A stretch of 64,000 bases of DNA from Sphingobium sp. JS3065 (GTDB lineage: Bacteria > Pseudomonadota > Alphaproteobacteria > Sphingomonadales > Sphingomonadaceae). The translations under genes and the position numbers were made by a program. Shown here in pieces: positions 45,091-54,327 of this stretch. The notes under the pieces were generated by a model. It ran no database searches, was not told the origin of the DNA, and saw only the letters and a list, made by a program, of their open reading frames with translations. Numbering within the stretch: the stretch's first letter is position 1; each line of letters begins with the position of its first letter. The stretch is taken from positions 3,351,501 to 3,415,500 of the forward strand of contig NZ_CP102664.1 in the NCBI RefSeq assembly GCF_026427355.1, given 5' to 3'.

Positions 45091-45570
45091 TCAGAGTTGA
45101 GATATAATACTACCAATATTTTTCGATGAGGTAACTAATACAGCTTTACCCACGCCGGCATGTTGAGCTGCAGCAATATCTGACGGCTTGTCGCCAATCA
45201 TTGTCGATCTAGCGAGGTCGATATTATATTCACGGGCAGCCTTGAGGATCATGCCCGGTTTTGGCTTCCGGCAATCGCAGCCAGCGTCGGGATGATGCGG
45301 GCAGTGATAGGTTGCAGTCAGGTCCACGCCATTGGCCGCAAAAAGTGCCTGGATATGGGCTTCCAGCGCTTCGTAATCCTGCTCCGTGAAATAACCCCGC
45401 CCTATGCCGGACTGGTTGGTGACCACGATCAGCGAATAGCCGCGCGCTGCCGCCGAACGCAGAGCTTCGAATATGCCCTCAACAGGTTCAAAATCTTCCA
45501 CCCGGGAGATGTAGCCGTGATCGATGTTCAGCACGCCATCTCGGTCCAGAAAGAGGGCGACGCGGCTCAT
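45091..45570 (-). CDS. gmhB: D-glycero-beta-D-manno-heptose-1,7-bisphosphate 7-phosphatase
   Basis: A 159-residue HAD phosphatase that removes the C7 phosphate in ADP-heptose synthesis. The catalytic DRDG lies at residues 9-12 (LFLDRDGVLNIDHGY). VTNQSGIGRGYF follows. The zinc-binding CPHHPDAGCDCRKPKPGM near residues 90-107 is a hallmark of GmhB. It starts inside the stop of hldC upstream (4-base overlap), and is the last gene of the heptose set. Confidence 0.94.
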   Translation of the reverse strand: MSRVALFLDRDGVLNIDHGYISRVEDFEPVEGIFEALRSAAARGYSLIVVTNQSGIGRGYFTEQDYEALEAHIQALFAANGVDLTATYHCPHHPDAGCDCRKPKPGMILKAAREYNIDLARSTMIGDKPSDIAAAQHAGVGKAVLVTSSKNIGSIISQL

Positions 45571-46046
45571 ATGCTGCTCGCGCGAATGCGATGTAACAGC
45601 GCTGTGGTGGAATAACCTTCGTGGAAAGGGATGGCGACCGCGTCCCCACCATGGGTTCTTAGCAATTCTGTTTCTTCAAGCGTTTCCATGTCATAGTCGC
45701 CGCCCTTTACATAGAGGTCGGGTTGCACCTCCTTCAACAACGCGACTGGCTTATGCTCATCGAAGAAGGTGACGAGGCTGACGGATTCCAGCGCTGCGAT
45801 CATTATGGCGCGGTCCATTTCGGGATTGATGGGACGATCCGCCCCTTTGTCGAGCGTGCGGGCCGAAGCATCGCTGTTGAGCGCAACCATCAGCGATCCG
45901 CCCAGCGCGCGCGCGGCTTCCAGATAGGTCACATGCCCGGGATGGAGTATGTCAAAAACCCCGTTGGTGAACACCAGAGGACGGCGCAGAGCCGAAATGC
46001 GGTCCGCAAGCTCGCATCTGGCAACAATCTTGGCGACGATCGTCAT
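45567..46046 (-). CDS. hldC: D-glycero-beta-D-manno-heptose 1-phosphate adenylyltransferase
   Basis: A 159-residue nucleotidyltransferase that makes ADP-heptose. The nucleotidyl motif FTNGVFDILHPGHVTYLEAA lies near residues 26-45, with the KGGDYD block near residue 113 and ISTE-like GYSTTALLHRI at the end. It corresponds to the C-terminal half of bifunctional E. coli HldE, here a separate gene. It overlaps both neighbours by 4 bases. Confidence 0.92.
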   Translation of the reverse strand: MTIVAKIVARCELADRISALRRPLVFTNGVFDILHPGHVTYLEAARALGGSLMVALNSDASARTLDKGADRPINPEMDRAIMIAALESVSLVTFFDEHKPVALLKEVQPDLYVKGGDYDMETLEETELLRTHGGDAVAIPFHEGYSTTALLHRIRASSI

Positions 46047-47014
46047 GATGACCGGCTTCTCTCATTTGCCTGTTGCAGGAAGCGTCCGACCTCATCGAAA
46101 TGAACGACCGAGGTGCCCAGCTTGCCCACAGCCACGCCGCCGGCGGCGTTCGCAAATGTAACTGCGCTGTCCCAGTCCGCTCCGCATCCTCTTATGATCG
46201 CCAGCGCCGCGATGACGGTATCGCCAGCGCCGGAAACGTCGAAGACTTCCTGCGCGTGCGTATGCTGATGGAAAATGCCGGAGGGGGAATAGAGCTTCAT
46301 ACCCTGTTCGCTCATCGTCAAGACCAGCACTTCTAGCCCTAGATCGGCACGCAGCTTTTCAGCTTTCTGATCCAGCTCCTCCGAGCACGACCATGCTCCC
46401 ACCGCCTCGGCCAGCTCGGCACGGTTGGGTGTTATCATTGTGGCTCCGGCGTAGCGGCCATAGTCGCGCCCTTTGGGATCAACCAGCACGGGCTTGCCCA
46501 GCCTGCGCGCCGAAACGATCAGATCGGCTACGAAAGCCAGTGCCCCCTTTCCATAATCGGATAGGACGACAACGTCGATTGTGGCGAGAAGCTGTTCATA
46601 TTCAGCCTGTTTGTGCCGCAGTGCCTCAAGCGAAGGGGCTTCTTCAAAATCGATCCGCAGCATCTGCTGATGCTGGCCGATGACGCGTAGCTTCAGCGTC
46701 GTCCGGATGGCGGGGTCAATGCTAAGTCGGTGGCTGACTCCAGCCTCGTCGAGTGTATGGCGCAGACGATCCGCCGTCGCATCGGCGCCGACTACTGAAA
46801 GCAGGGTGGCCCGCGCGCCGAGCGACACGATGTTGCGTGCGACATTGGCCGCTCCGCCGGGGCGCTCGTCCGACCTCGAGACATGTACGATCGGCACGGG
46901 CGCTTCGGGCGAAATCCGCCGAACGTCGCCAAACCAATATTCGTCCAGCATCACGTCGCCGACGACCAGTATATTAAGAGCGGCGATCCGGTCGCGAATA
47001 TCTTGGTCAAGCAT
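46043..47014 (-). CDS. hldA: D-glycero-beta-D-manno-heptose-7-phosphate kinase
   Basis: A 323-residue PfkB-family sugar kinase that phosphorylates heptose 7-phosphate at C1. Features are NILVVGDVMLDEYWFGDVRRISPEAPVPI at the start, GGAANVARNIVSLG, SDYGKGAL, and the PfkB catalytic DVSGAGDTVIAALA near residue 262. It corresponds to the N-terminal half of HldE. It overlaps gmhA upstream by 8 bases and hldC downstream by 4. Confidence 0.94.
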   Translation of the reverse strand: MLDQDIRDRIAALNILVVGDVMLDEYWFGDVRRISPEAPVPIVHVSRSDERPGGAANVARNIVSLGARATLLSVVGADATADRLRHTLDEAGVSHRLSIDPAIRTTLKLRVIGQHQQMLRIDFEEAPSLEALRHKQAEYEQLLATIDVVVLSDYGKGALAFVADLIVSARRLGKPVLVDPKGRDYGRYAGATMITPNRAELAEAVGAWSCSEELDQKAEKLRADLGLEVLVLTMSEQGMKLYSPSGIFHQHTHAQEVFDVSGAGDTVIAALAIIRGCGADWDSAVTFANAAGGVAVGKLGTSVVHFDEVGRFLQQANERSRSS

Positions 47015-47597
47015 GGGCGAGGACGGCTGGACGGAACGCCTCGTCCAGATAGGCGCATAATGCGTGGTAGATCAGCAAGTGCGCGGTCTGGATTCGGTCA
47101 GTCTGCCCAATGGGCACGATGATGGATAAGTCGCTCAGCGCAGCCAGCTTGCCGCCGTCGCGACCCAGCAGGCCGAAGGTGGTGGCGCCGATTGCGCGCG
47201 CTACTTCGAAGGCGCGTACGACATTGGCGGAGTTGCCTGATGTCGAAATGCCCCAGACGATGTCGCCGGGCCGCGCCAGCGCCTCTACCTGCCTGCTGAA
47301 CACGGTTTCATAGGAGTAATCGTTGCTCCATGCGGTCAGGATCGAACTGTCGGTGGAAAGCGCGATGGCTGCTAATCCCGGACGCTCGATCTTGTATCGG
47401 CCTACCAGTTCAGCGGCGATGTGCTGCGCGTCGGCTGCGGAGCCGCCATTGCCCATGATGAGGAATTTGCCCCCGCTCTTCAACGCAGCTGCAAGCTGCC
47501 GGGCGACGGGTTCAAGTCCGGCAAGAAAGTCGGGTGTCAGAGCCCGCCTTAATGCTTCCAGCGTTTCGCTGATTTCCGTGTCGATCGAAAACGTCAC
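47007..47597 (-). CDS. gmhA: Sedoheptulose-7-phosphate isomerase
   Basis: A 196-residue SIS-domain isomerase for the first step of ADP-heptose synthesis. The SIS motifs are FLIMGNGGSAADAQHIAAELVGRY near residues 47-69 and GISTSGNSANVVRAFEVARAIG near residue 118. The first gene of the heptose set, 41 bases downstream of the exporter gene at 47639. Confidence 0.94.
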   Translation of the reverse strand: MTFSIDTEISETLEALRRALTPDFLAGLEPVARQLAAALKSGGKFLIMGNGGSAADAQHIAAELVGRYKIERPGLAAIALSTDSSILTAWSNDYSYETVFSRQVEALARPGDIVWGISTSGNSANVVRAFEVARAIGATTFGLLGRDGGKLAALSDLSIIVPIGQTDRIQTAHLLIYHALCAYLDEAFRPAVLAHA

Positions 47598-47638
47598 GTC
47601 ACTTGACTCCTCGTGCGTTCAGCGGTGGGCCGGTTTTG

Positions 47639-48817
47639 TCACCGTGTGACGGTAAGGGTGGTAGCGACCGGCAGCAGAGTGGAATAGATCACGTTCACGA
47701 ATTTCTGAAAGTCCGCCAGCGGTGCGTTGGAGACATACAGGACGTCTTTGTCGCTGATCGGAAAACTCTGGGCGACGAAGAACATCGCCGGGTCTTTCAA
47801 ATTCATGCGATAGATGACTGGAACCTTGCCATCGGGAGTGGTCCGCGCGGACGCGCGGTCTTCTGGCGAAAGGGCTGCAGGATTTTCCAAGCGGAACAGG
47901 AAAACGCCCTTCACGTCCGCGCGCGCATCCTGAAGGCCGGACACGCGTCCCAATGCCTGCGCTAGGGTGATGCCGGTCGCCTCGAACGGCACTTCCTCGT
48001 TGCGGTTGGTGGCGCCCAGCGCGACGAAACTGTAAGGCTGGAAAAGAACCGTCATGACGTCGTCCGGCCGAAGGACGACGTTCTGTCGCGGATCACGAAT
48101 GACCGCCTCCAAAGGCATCGTAGCGACCTGCTGGCCGCGAGTAATCTGCACAACGGTTTTGCCGACCGGCTGCTTGGAGCCACCAGCGCTGGCCAGCACA
48201 TCAAGCACGCGTTCACCCTTGGCGGTCAACGGCACGCGCGCACTGCCGCCGACTTCTCCTACAACAGTAACGGTTGCTGTGGCATTGCGCAGTAGGCGCA
48301 CGATGGTCTGGGGCTGATGGGCCTTGCCGGTCAGTCGCGCGGTGATTTCGCGAGCGATGGCCTGCGGGGTTCGGCCTGCGGCCTGGACATTGCCGACAAA
48401 GGGAATGACGATCTTGCCATCGCTATCGACCATCTGTTCGGGCAATGACGTGCCGCGCGCGGTCGCCCCGGAAGAGGACAGCCGGGGATCGCCGCCCAAG
48501 GCGCCGAACAACGCGGCGGGAGGTGCCTCCCATACGGCGATTTCAAGCACGTCGCCCTTGCCAATGGTCGATCCTATAGCCTGGCCCTCGCCAAGATTTT
48601 CGGAGAACAGATCCTGCCGTTTGCTGGCGAGGAGCCGGCGGGCGACCGCGTCGGTCACTTGGATCACCTTGATGCCGGCGCTGTTCGATTCATCCGACTC
48701 GGCTTGCTTTATACCCCGTGTGGAAGGGCCGTTCGCGGGCGCCACCGCACAGGCGGAAAGTGTAGAAGCAATGCATGCGATGCCGATTACCTTGGACGAA
48801 AGAAAGACGTTTTTCAT
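47639..48817 (-). CDS. Outer-membrane polysaccharide export protein (Wza/KpsD family)
   Basis: A 392-residue lipoprotein of the OPX family. The signal ends in LSAC with the lipidated Cys at residue 23. The polysaccharide export domain runs from about residue 85 (GDVLEIAVWEAPPA) to 185, followed by SLBB-like segments (TVTVVGEVGGSARVPL, VALGATNRNEEVPFEATGITLAQALGRVSGL). It should form the outer-membrane exit channel. A 7-bp palindrome lies upstream at 48853. It precedes the heptose genes on the same strand. Confidence 0.9.
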   Translation of the reverse strand: MKNVFLSSKVIGIACIASTLSACAVAPANGPSTRGIKQAESDESNSAGIKVIQVTDAVARRLLASKRQDLFSENLGEGQAIGSTIGKGDVLEIAVWEAPPAALFGALGGDPRLSSSGATARGTSLPEQMVDSDGKIVIPFVGNVQAAGRTPQAIAREITARLTGKAHQPQTIVRLLRNATATVTVVGEVGGSARVPLTAKGERVLDVLASAGGSKQPVGKTVVQITRGQQVATMPLEAVIRDPRQNVVLRPDDVMTVLFQPYSFVALGATNRNEEVPFEATGITLAQALGRVSGLQDARADVKGVFLFRLENPAALSPEDRASARTTPDGKVPVIYRMNLKDPAMFFVAQSFPISDKDVLYVSNAPLADFQKFVNVIYSTLLPVATTLTVTR

Positions 48818-48852
48818 GGCTGTTTCGAAAACTACATGAGGGTGCTTGATAT

Positions 48853-48869
48853 TTTCGGACGATCCGAAA
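48853..48869. promoter_or_regulatory. Palindrome TTTCGGA-CGA-TCCGAAA upstream of the export gene
   Basis: A perfect 7-bp inverted repeat with a 3-base centre lies 36 bases before the start of the export gene at 48817. It is a candidate operator for a separate transcript of the export and heptose genes. No clear -35/-10 pair was found. Confidence 0.35.
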
Positions 48870-48908
48870 TTGTGCTATGGCCTAACCGGCAGGGCGGATC
48901 AAGAAATG

Positions 48909-48926
48909 GGTGAGCTCGGCCTCACC
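48909..48926 (-). terminator. Weak hairpin after the GT4 gene
   Basis: GGTGAG (48909-48914) pairs with CTCACC (48921-48926). It lies about 50 bases after the stop of the glycosyltransferase at 48978. The minus strand continues into CATTTCTTG. Weak terminator at best. Confidence 0.35.
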
Positions 48927-48977
48927 TAGGCTTTTCCTACACATGAGCCGGACTGCCACTTTCCCGGTATGCCGCCA

Positions 48978-50498
48978 TCACCGTTCAAGCCCAGCGATAT
49001 GGCGGCGTATAGCATCGCTAAATCTCCGCCATGATAAGGGGAGGGTAAACATGGCATCGACGCCCAGCAGGTGTAGAGCGGACCAGAGCCAACCGGTCAG
49101 AATGATACCCCGGGAGGGCGGCATGTTGTTTGCTAGCCATTTGCGCGGCATGAAATATCGCGTCGGATACATGTCGTCGGCCAAGCGGCGGTCTTCGCCA
49201 GCCATTTTCCAGCGCATGCTGCCGACCGCAGCGTAAAATTCGCGGGGCCGCGTGGAGGCGGGCGGGGCGGCAGTCGGCTTAGCGTAGATTTCCAAATAGC
49301 GACGGATTTGCCAGTCATGGCTCAGTGCTTCTACTCGTTGCCGTCCCTTGCAGCCGGCGGCCTGGCGCAGACCTGAATTGGCGATCAGCTTTGCAAGTTG
49401 CGCAGCTAGGCCAAAGGTATCTCCGGCAGTGAACATCAGTCCGTTTTCGCCATGCTCGATCAGTTCGGGAATCCCGCCTTTTCGCGATGCCACGACGGGC
49501 AAGCCTGCCGCCATTGCTTCCATCAGGCATACCGGCTGATTTTCGTCCCAGACCGAGGGAAGCACGACAATATCAGACCGCGCATAGATATCCGGCATTT
49601 CTGAAGGATTGACCTTCCCGAGGAATTGAACATGCTTGTGCAAGCCCAATGCCTCTATCCTTGCAAGGTAATTTTCATACTCAGGCCCTTCACCTGCCAG
49701 CTGGAGCATGGCGGAGGGCATGTCCGGAATGATCCGGGCGAGCGCGTCCAGCAAGGTTGACACGCCCTTGTGCGCCCCGAAATGGCCGGCATAGGTGATG
49801 CGGACATTTTCATGATCGGGCACGGCAAGGGCTGGATGAAAACGCTCCAAGTCCACGCCATTCGGGATGACGGTCAGGCGATCGGCGGGGAAGCCGGCCC
49901 AGACATGGCGGGCCGCTAGATATCGGCTCGGAGCAATGAACTGGTCCACATGCTCCAGAGCGAAACTGATGAAATCCTTGCGGAAACGGATAGGGACATT
50001 GCGCTTGGTCCCGTCGTGAATGCGGGGAAGGCATGAGCGGCACTGGGTCCGATCGTCGCAGCTTCGGCCATCCGGGCGCGCTGCCGTATTTCTGAGGCAG
50101 AAACCCCAAAAATCATGAAGGGTACATATGGTTTTCGCACCCTGCCGCTTGGCAAGAATTGGGATGTTAACCGAGAGTCCCATCAGATTGTGGCAATGGA
50201 CAATTTCAGGTTTAAATTCCTGCACTATCGTATTGAAGTGACAATCGATGGCCGGGTGATAAAAGTTAAGAAAGGCCTGATTGTAATCTTTCGGCAGCGC
50301 AGCGATCCGATGCACCCGAACATCTTCATAGACATCATCAGCCCTGTCATGCCGCGGGCGGCTAGAGGTGAGCTGTCCGGCAAAGACGCGCACCTCATGA
50401 CCCATACGGGAAAGGGCTTTGGCTTGCGCATGAGCCACCAGCTCTGCGCCGCCCAGAAAATAGGGGGGATAGGCGTTGCTACAGATCAGTACGCGCAT
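48978..50498 (-). CDS. Family 4 glycosyltransferase
   Basis: A 506-residue retaining GT-B glycosyltransferase. The N-terminal domain starts MRVLICSNAYPPYFLGGAEL. A cysteine cluster (about residues 145-165, CLRNTAARPDGRSCDDRTQCRSC region) is seen in some GT4 enzymes. The C-terminal domain has IPNGVDLERF, ITYAGHFGAHKGVSTLLDA and the nucleotide-sugar motif DENQPVCLMEAMAAGLPVVAS. A tail of about 85 residues after the GT domain is unassigned. The start at 50498 overlaps the upstream gene by 20 bases. Donor and acceptor are unknown. Confidence 0.88.
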   Translation of the reverse strand: MRVLICSNAYPPYFLGGAELVAHAQAKALSRMGHEVRVFAGQLTSSRPRHDRADDVYEDVRVHRIAALPKDYNQAFLNFYHPAIDCHFNTIVQEFKPEIVHCHNLMGLSVNIPILAKRQGAKTICTLHDFWGFCLRNTAARPDGRSCDDRTQCRSCLPRIHDGTKRNVPIRFRKDFISFALEHVDQFIAPSRYLAARHVWAGFPADRLTVIPNGVDLERFHPALAVPDHENVRITYAGHFGAHKGVSTLLDALARIIPDMPSAMLQLAGEGPEYENYLARIEALGLHKHVQFLGKVNPSEMPDIYARSDIVVLPSVWDENQPVCLMEAMAAGLPVVASRKGGIPELIEHGENGLMFTAGDTFGLAAQLAKLIANSGLRQAAGCKGRQRVEALSHDWQIRRYLEIYAKPTAAPPASTRPREFYAAVGSMRWKMAGEDRRLADDMYPTRYFMPRKWLANNMPPSRGIILTGWLWSALHLLGVDAMFTLPLSWRRFSDAIRRHIAGLER

Positions 50499-53277
50499 TT
50501 TCTGCGTGCTTTTTATGGTTGAAGCAGGCCGCGATACGCGAGACGAACGCTTCATTTTCGAATGCGATGCAGTGCTCATAGCCAGCGACGCAGCGTTCGA
50601 AGTCTTGTCGTTCCTGATAGTTGCATGGTGCGCAGGCAGGGTGATTGGCCACGATCATTGGGTCCGCCCCGGGATGACAAATACTTTCCTTCATATCACG
50701 ACTAAGGACCAGGGTAAAATCATCGCGCAGAAGTTGCGCAACATGTGAGGTAAAACTGTCTGTAGTCAACAGGTTCTTCGAATATTTTATAATACGAAAC
50801 GTGTCCTTGATATCGTCCAAGCTGTGCGGATTTAGCCCACTGTTCTCGTAAACGGGGAACCATGGACTGTCCTTTTGTACATAACATTCAAAGAAATTAT
50901 TGCCAAGCAGACTATTTATTTTAGAAAATGCTTCCGGCGCTATTGTCTGGAACGACTTGCCGGTTGGAAAGGCCGCGCTTCCTTCATAATGCTCTCGATC
51001 GCTGATCGGAGTGAAGCCATCGATATAGTCTGACACGATCTTGCGCATCGTGGATAGTGAACGTTTCATTTGCGAAAGGAACGGGAGCGGATACACTCCG
51101 TGGGCGAGCGCCACCGGCAGCCACACACGGTATCCGATATATGATGGCGTTGCTTCGGCCCAGTTGCGCCGACGATACAGGAAGCGTTCCGAGATGGCCA
51201 AGCGTACTCGTGCGCTTAAGGAAGTGTCCGAACCGTTGCGCGGGAACGTCTTTTGCTCGTCCAGCGCCTCCACCCAGTTCATGCGCCAGTCCCTGCCTAT
51301 ATATGCCCTCCACCATTGCTTAAAGCCTACAGGAGGTAGCGGCGTGTAAATCGGACTTATCTCCTGCTGCGGTCGGCCGCGCTGGATTACGATCCCATAG
51401 GGAGCAAACAGCCGCGAAGCCAGATCTGCAAGGATGGGCTGCACATGCATCACGCACCCGGGAGCGCACAACGGCACATCATTGCTGAGGAGGGTGAACA
51501 AGCCCGTCCAGATCATGATGTTGTCACCTAGGCCGACGTGGGAAAGATCAATCATCTTCAATCGCCGGTCCCGGCCGGTAACAATCAGATCAACTGCTTG
51601 CTTTGTCTTTAGTAACGGCGCCGCGATCACTTTGCCGGTCTTGAGAATATGTCGCGTGAGCCTCTTTCTTGGTCGCCATGCAGGCTTATCGCTTGGCAGG
51701 ACCGGTCGAAAACCGTCCGTGTTTTCTTTGTTAAGGCTCAAAAAGCGATCGGCTAACACGGTTGTTAGTGCCTTGAAACCCCGCAGTTCGTGTTCGGGCG
51801 TCAAAGTTGGGCTAAGGTTTTCGCCCGCTTCTATTCCGGAAAATATCTGACGCCATTCCTCCTGCACGCTCACTCTGTCGAATTCCTCGGCGACTTGACG
51901 AGATTCCTGTCCGACCCGCTTGCGCAGATCATTGTCCAGCAGCAGACGGGCGACGGCGTCCGCCATCGAAGAAATGTCGCCCATCGGGACGGCAATGAAC
52001 CCTTTTCCATTCTGGACATATTCCAAATAGGGTAACTCGAACATGACCGACGGAAGGCCGTAAGCCCATGCCTCGCCGAGCGCGAGGCACCATCCTTCGA
52101 ATTCTGATGTGAGAATATGGACATCAGACTGTGCAAGATGTTGGGCAACGTCGGTCGTGTATCCAGCGAAGTTGACTCTGCTCGAGATTCCAAGCGAACG
52201 GGCATATTCCTTTGCCCATTTGAGGTCTGGGCCGTCGCCGACGATGAGGAGGGTCGCTTCGGGAACCTGCTCCAGAACCAAGGGGAACATGCGAATGGCT
52301 AGGTCGAGGCGCTTCTGATGACGTTCGGCCCGAGCAACCCAGATGACCGTTTTGCCATCTAATGGAGCCACCTTTTTGGGTAGAGCGTCGAAGGTCAGCG
52401 GATTATAAACGACCCGTGCAGTAATGCCGCGGTCCCGGAACCATAGCTGATCAACCGTACTAAGAGTCGTGACAAGATTGGCGTATCGGTAACCGGCAAG
52501 TCGGATGTTGGCCAGATGGAGGTCGTCCGGCTGGCGGATACGCGTATCGAACACATTGTGCCATCCGACTACGACCGGAATGCCTAGGCTTTTTGCGACT
52601 AACACATCCCACACCGTGGATGTTTCGTCCCATAGGTTGTTTACGAAAACATCGACCTTGTATGAAGTCAGGATCGCAGCAAGGGCACGCCCGCGCGCTC
52701 GATAATCGTGGTTGTGCATCATCTTGCCGGGGATGATGATCCGCTCGACATCCCCATAGGGATAGTCGTTTTCTTTATCCTCTGGCAGATCCGTTAGCAG
52801 GATGACTTTGTAGCCAAGCTTGATCCATGAAAGTATTTGCCGAGACGTGACCCTCTCTGTTCCGCCGTTACTCATTTTAGGATAGTAAACTGCTATAACT
52901 TTTAAATGAGAAGATGATTTTCTTTCTATATTTAAACGAAAAAGTAATGATTCTATGAAATCTATATTATAAAAATGATCAAGACTGCTCTCTATCAACG
53001 TGGCAGTGTCGATGCTTCCAGCACCATGATTTGTTTTCGCGCGCAACGTTGGTTCAAGAGATTGATTGTTGTATAATGATTGATTCGAGAATTCTGACGA
53101 GTCCAAAAATTCTTTAAATATTTTTGTATGATCGCCATGTTTCCGCAATGCAGCGGTGTGAGTTAAAAGACCTTCATCATCAGGTTCTCGTTTAAGAATA
53201 TTGCGATATAAAAAGGTGACATACTCTTCATGAGAAAGATGATTATCGCCTTTATTCTCTTTTATCCCAATCATCAT
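50479..53277 (-). CDS. Large fusion protein: DUF4214 + GT4 + GT9-like domain
   Basis: A 932-residue protein. Residues about 14-65 (EEYVTFLYRNILKREPDDEG) match the DUF4214 pattern, a small module often attached to surface-glycan proteins. Residues about 120-500 form a GT4 domain with MSNGGTERV, VVGWHNVFDT, TVIWVARAERHQKRLDLAI and FEGWCLALGEAWAYGLPSVMFE. From about residue 570 on, IDLSHVGLGDNIMIWTGLF followed by an LADLASRLFAPYGI segment resembles the start of GT9 (heptosyltransferase-like) proteins. The rest is not recognised. The first 430 bases are AT-rich. Two transferase activities in one chain is an inference. Confidence 0.75.
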   Translation of the reverse strand: MMIGIKENKGDNHLSHEEYVTFLYRNILKREPDDEGLLTHTAALRKHGDHTKIFKEFLDSSEFSNQSLYNNQSLEPTLRAKTNHGAGSIDTATLIESSLDHFYNIDFIESLLFRLNIERKSSSHLKVIAVYYPKMSNGGTERVTSRQILSWIKLGYKVILLTDLPEDKENDYPYGDVERIIIPGKMMHNHDYRARGRALAAILTSYKVDVFVNNLWDETSTVWDVLVAKSLGIPVVVGWHNVFDTRIRQPDDLHLANIRLAGYRYANLVTTLSTVDQLWFRDRGITARVVYNPLTFDALPKKVAPLDGKTVIWVARAERHQKRLDLAIRMFPLVLEQVPEATLLIVGDGPDLKWAKEYARSLGISSRVNFAGYTTDVAQHLAQSDVHILTSEFEGWCLALGEAWAYGLPSVMFELPYLEYVQNGKGFIAVPMGDISSMADAVARLLLDNDLRKRVGQESRQVAEEFDRVSVQEEWRQIFSGIEAGENLSPTLTPEHELRGFKALTTVLADRFLSLNKENTDGFRPVLPSDKPAWRPRKRLTRHILKTGKVIAAPLLKTKQAVDLIVTGRDRRLKMIDLSHVGLGDNIMIWTGLFTLLSNDVPLCAPGCVMHVQPILADLASRLFAPYGIVIQRGRPQQEISPIYTPLPPVGFKQWWRAYIGRDWRMNWVEALDEQKTFPRNGSDTSLSARVRLAISERFLYRRRNWAEATPSYIGYRVWLPVALAHGVYPLPFLSQMKRSLSTMRKIVSDYIDGFTPISDREHYEGSAAFPTGKSFQTIAPEAFSKINSLLGNNFFECYVQKDSPWFPVYENSGLNPHSLDDIKDTFRIIKYSKNLLTTDSFTSHVAQLLRDDFTLVLSRDMKESICHPGADPMIVANHPACAPCNYQERQDFERCVAGYEHCIAFENEAFVSRIAACFNHKKHAENARTDL

Positions 53278-53500
53278 TATGTCCGATCCAAAGGTGATGG
53301 CAAGGTTGCTTGCGCGATCGCGTTGCTTCGCGTGATGCAGTAGTAGGGACTTTAGCTTGCACGAACGGGACCCGGCAAGCGTTGTTGTTGTGGCTCACTT
53401 CTACATCTTTTCACCGGATGATTGTTGCCATCATAAGTTGCTGGGCGGAGAAAAAGGCCGAAGGCTGGTCGCCGTAAATTATTTTAAATGAGATCGATAT

Positions 53501-54316
53501 TCAGGGCTGCTTTCGCGCATAGATCGTGGCCCCAATTATTCCGCCATGATCGCAATGGTCCAGTGTCAGGTGCTTCATGCCTGCCCGGTAGAATAGGCCT
53601 ACGATCCACGACAGGTCATAGTCGTGCATCAGCATTCTGCCGGGCGCCACGCGCTTGCGCCACCAACGTGTGATAGCAGGACGCACTCCGGCATCGTCGA
53701 TCACCAGGCGCGAGCCGACCGACTTTTCATGTCGCGCGGCCCGCCCGAACATGATTTGCAACGTGACGCCACCGCTTGGGCCGACCCGGTTCAGCAGTTG
53801 TTCGATGATCTTATAACCGCGCTCTGGGGGAATGTGCTGAAGCACAATGATTGAGACCACCCAGTCGAACAGTTCATCGGGCACTTTGTTTAGAAAGCGC
53901 AGCCCGGGATGGTCATGTTTGCGCGCCTCGGCAAGCATGCCGGGCGAGATGTCGATCCCTGTAGCGGATCCGGTCAGTGCGGCAAGCGGCAGAGTCAGGC
54001 GTCCGACGCCACAGCCAAAATCTAGTGCGGATCGAGGTTCAAACGCTCCGAAAATATCGCGCATGCGACTGATGAAGTGGCGTATATCGCTTTCACCGGA
54101 CCGAAAGAAGTCAGCTTGGTTCTCTTCGTCAAGATTTTCGCGTTTAAAACGGTCTGCCGTTATCACGCCAAAATAGGGCTCAGTGGATCCGATAATTGCC
54201 CAATCGCGATCGGTATCGCGGACATTTGCGCTCTGAAAGTTGGCAATGAGACGGGTGATCATAAATCCTCGCTGAGCCCAGGGCCTTATTTTAGAAATGT
54301 GTCTTATGTGCTTCAT
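53501..54316 (-). CDS. SAM-dependent methyltransferase
   Basis: A 271-residue class I methyltransferase. The SAM motif I is ALDFGCGVGRLTLPLAALTG near residue 113, with GIDISPGMLAEARKH (motif II) and WVVSIIVLQHIPPERG after it. The protein is in the surface-glycan cluster, so a sugar or lipid-linked intermediate may be the substrate. I chose the start at 54316 because the longer frame overlaps the upstream glycosyltransferase by 70 bases. 54262 is another possible start. Confidence 0.82.
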   Translation of the reverse strand: MKHIRHISKIRPWAQRGFMITRLIANFQSANVRDTDRDWAIIGSTEPYFGVITADRFKRENLDEENQADFFRSGESDIRHFISRMRDIFGAFEPRSALDFGCGVGRLTLPLAALTGSATGIDISPGMLAEARKHDHPGLRFLNKVPDELFDWVVSIIVLQHIPPERGYKIIEQLLNRVGPSGGVTLQIMFGRAARHEKSVGSRLVIDDAGVRPAITRWWRKRVAPGRMLMHDYDLSWIVGLFYRAGMKHLTLDHCDHGGIIGATIYARKQP

Positions 54317-54327
54317 GTCTGGTATGG

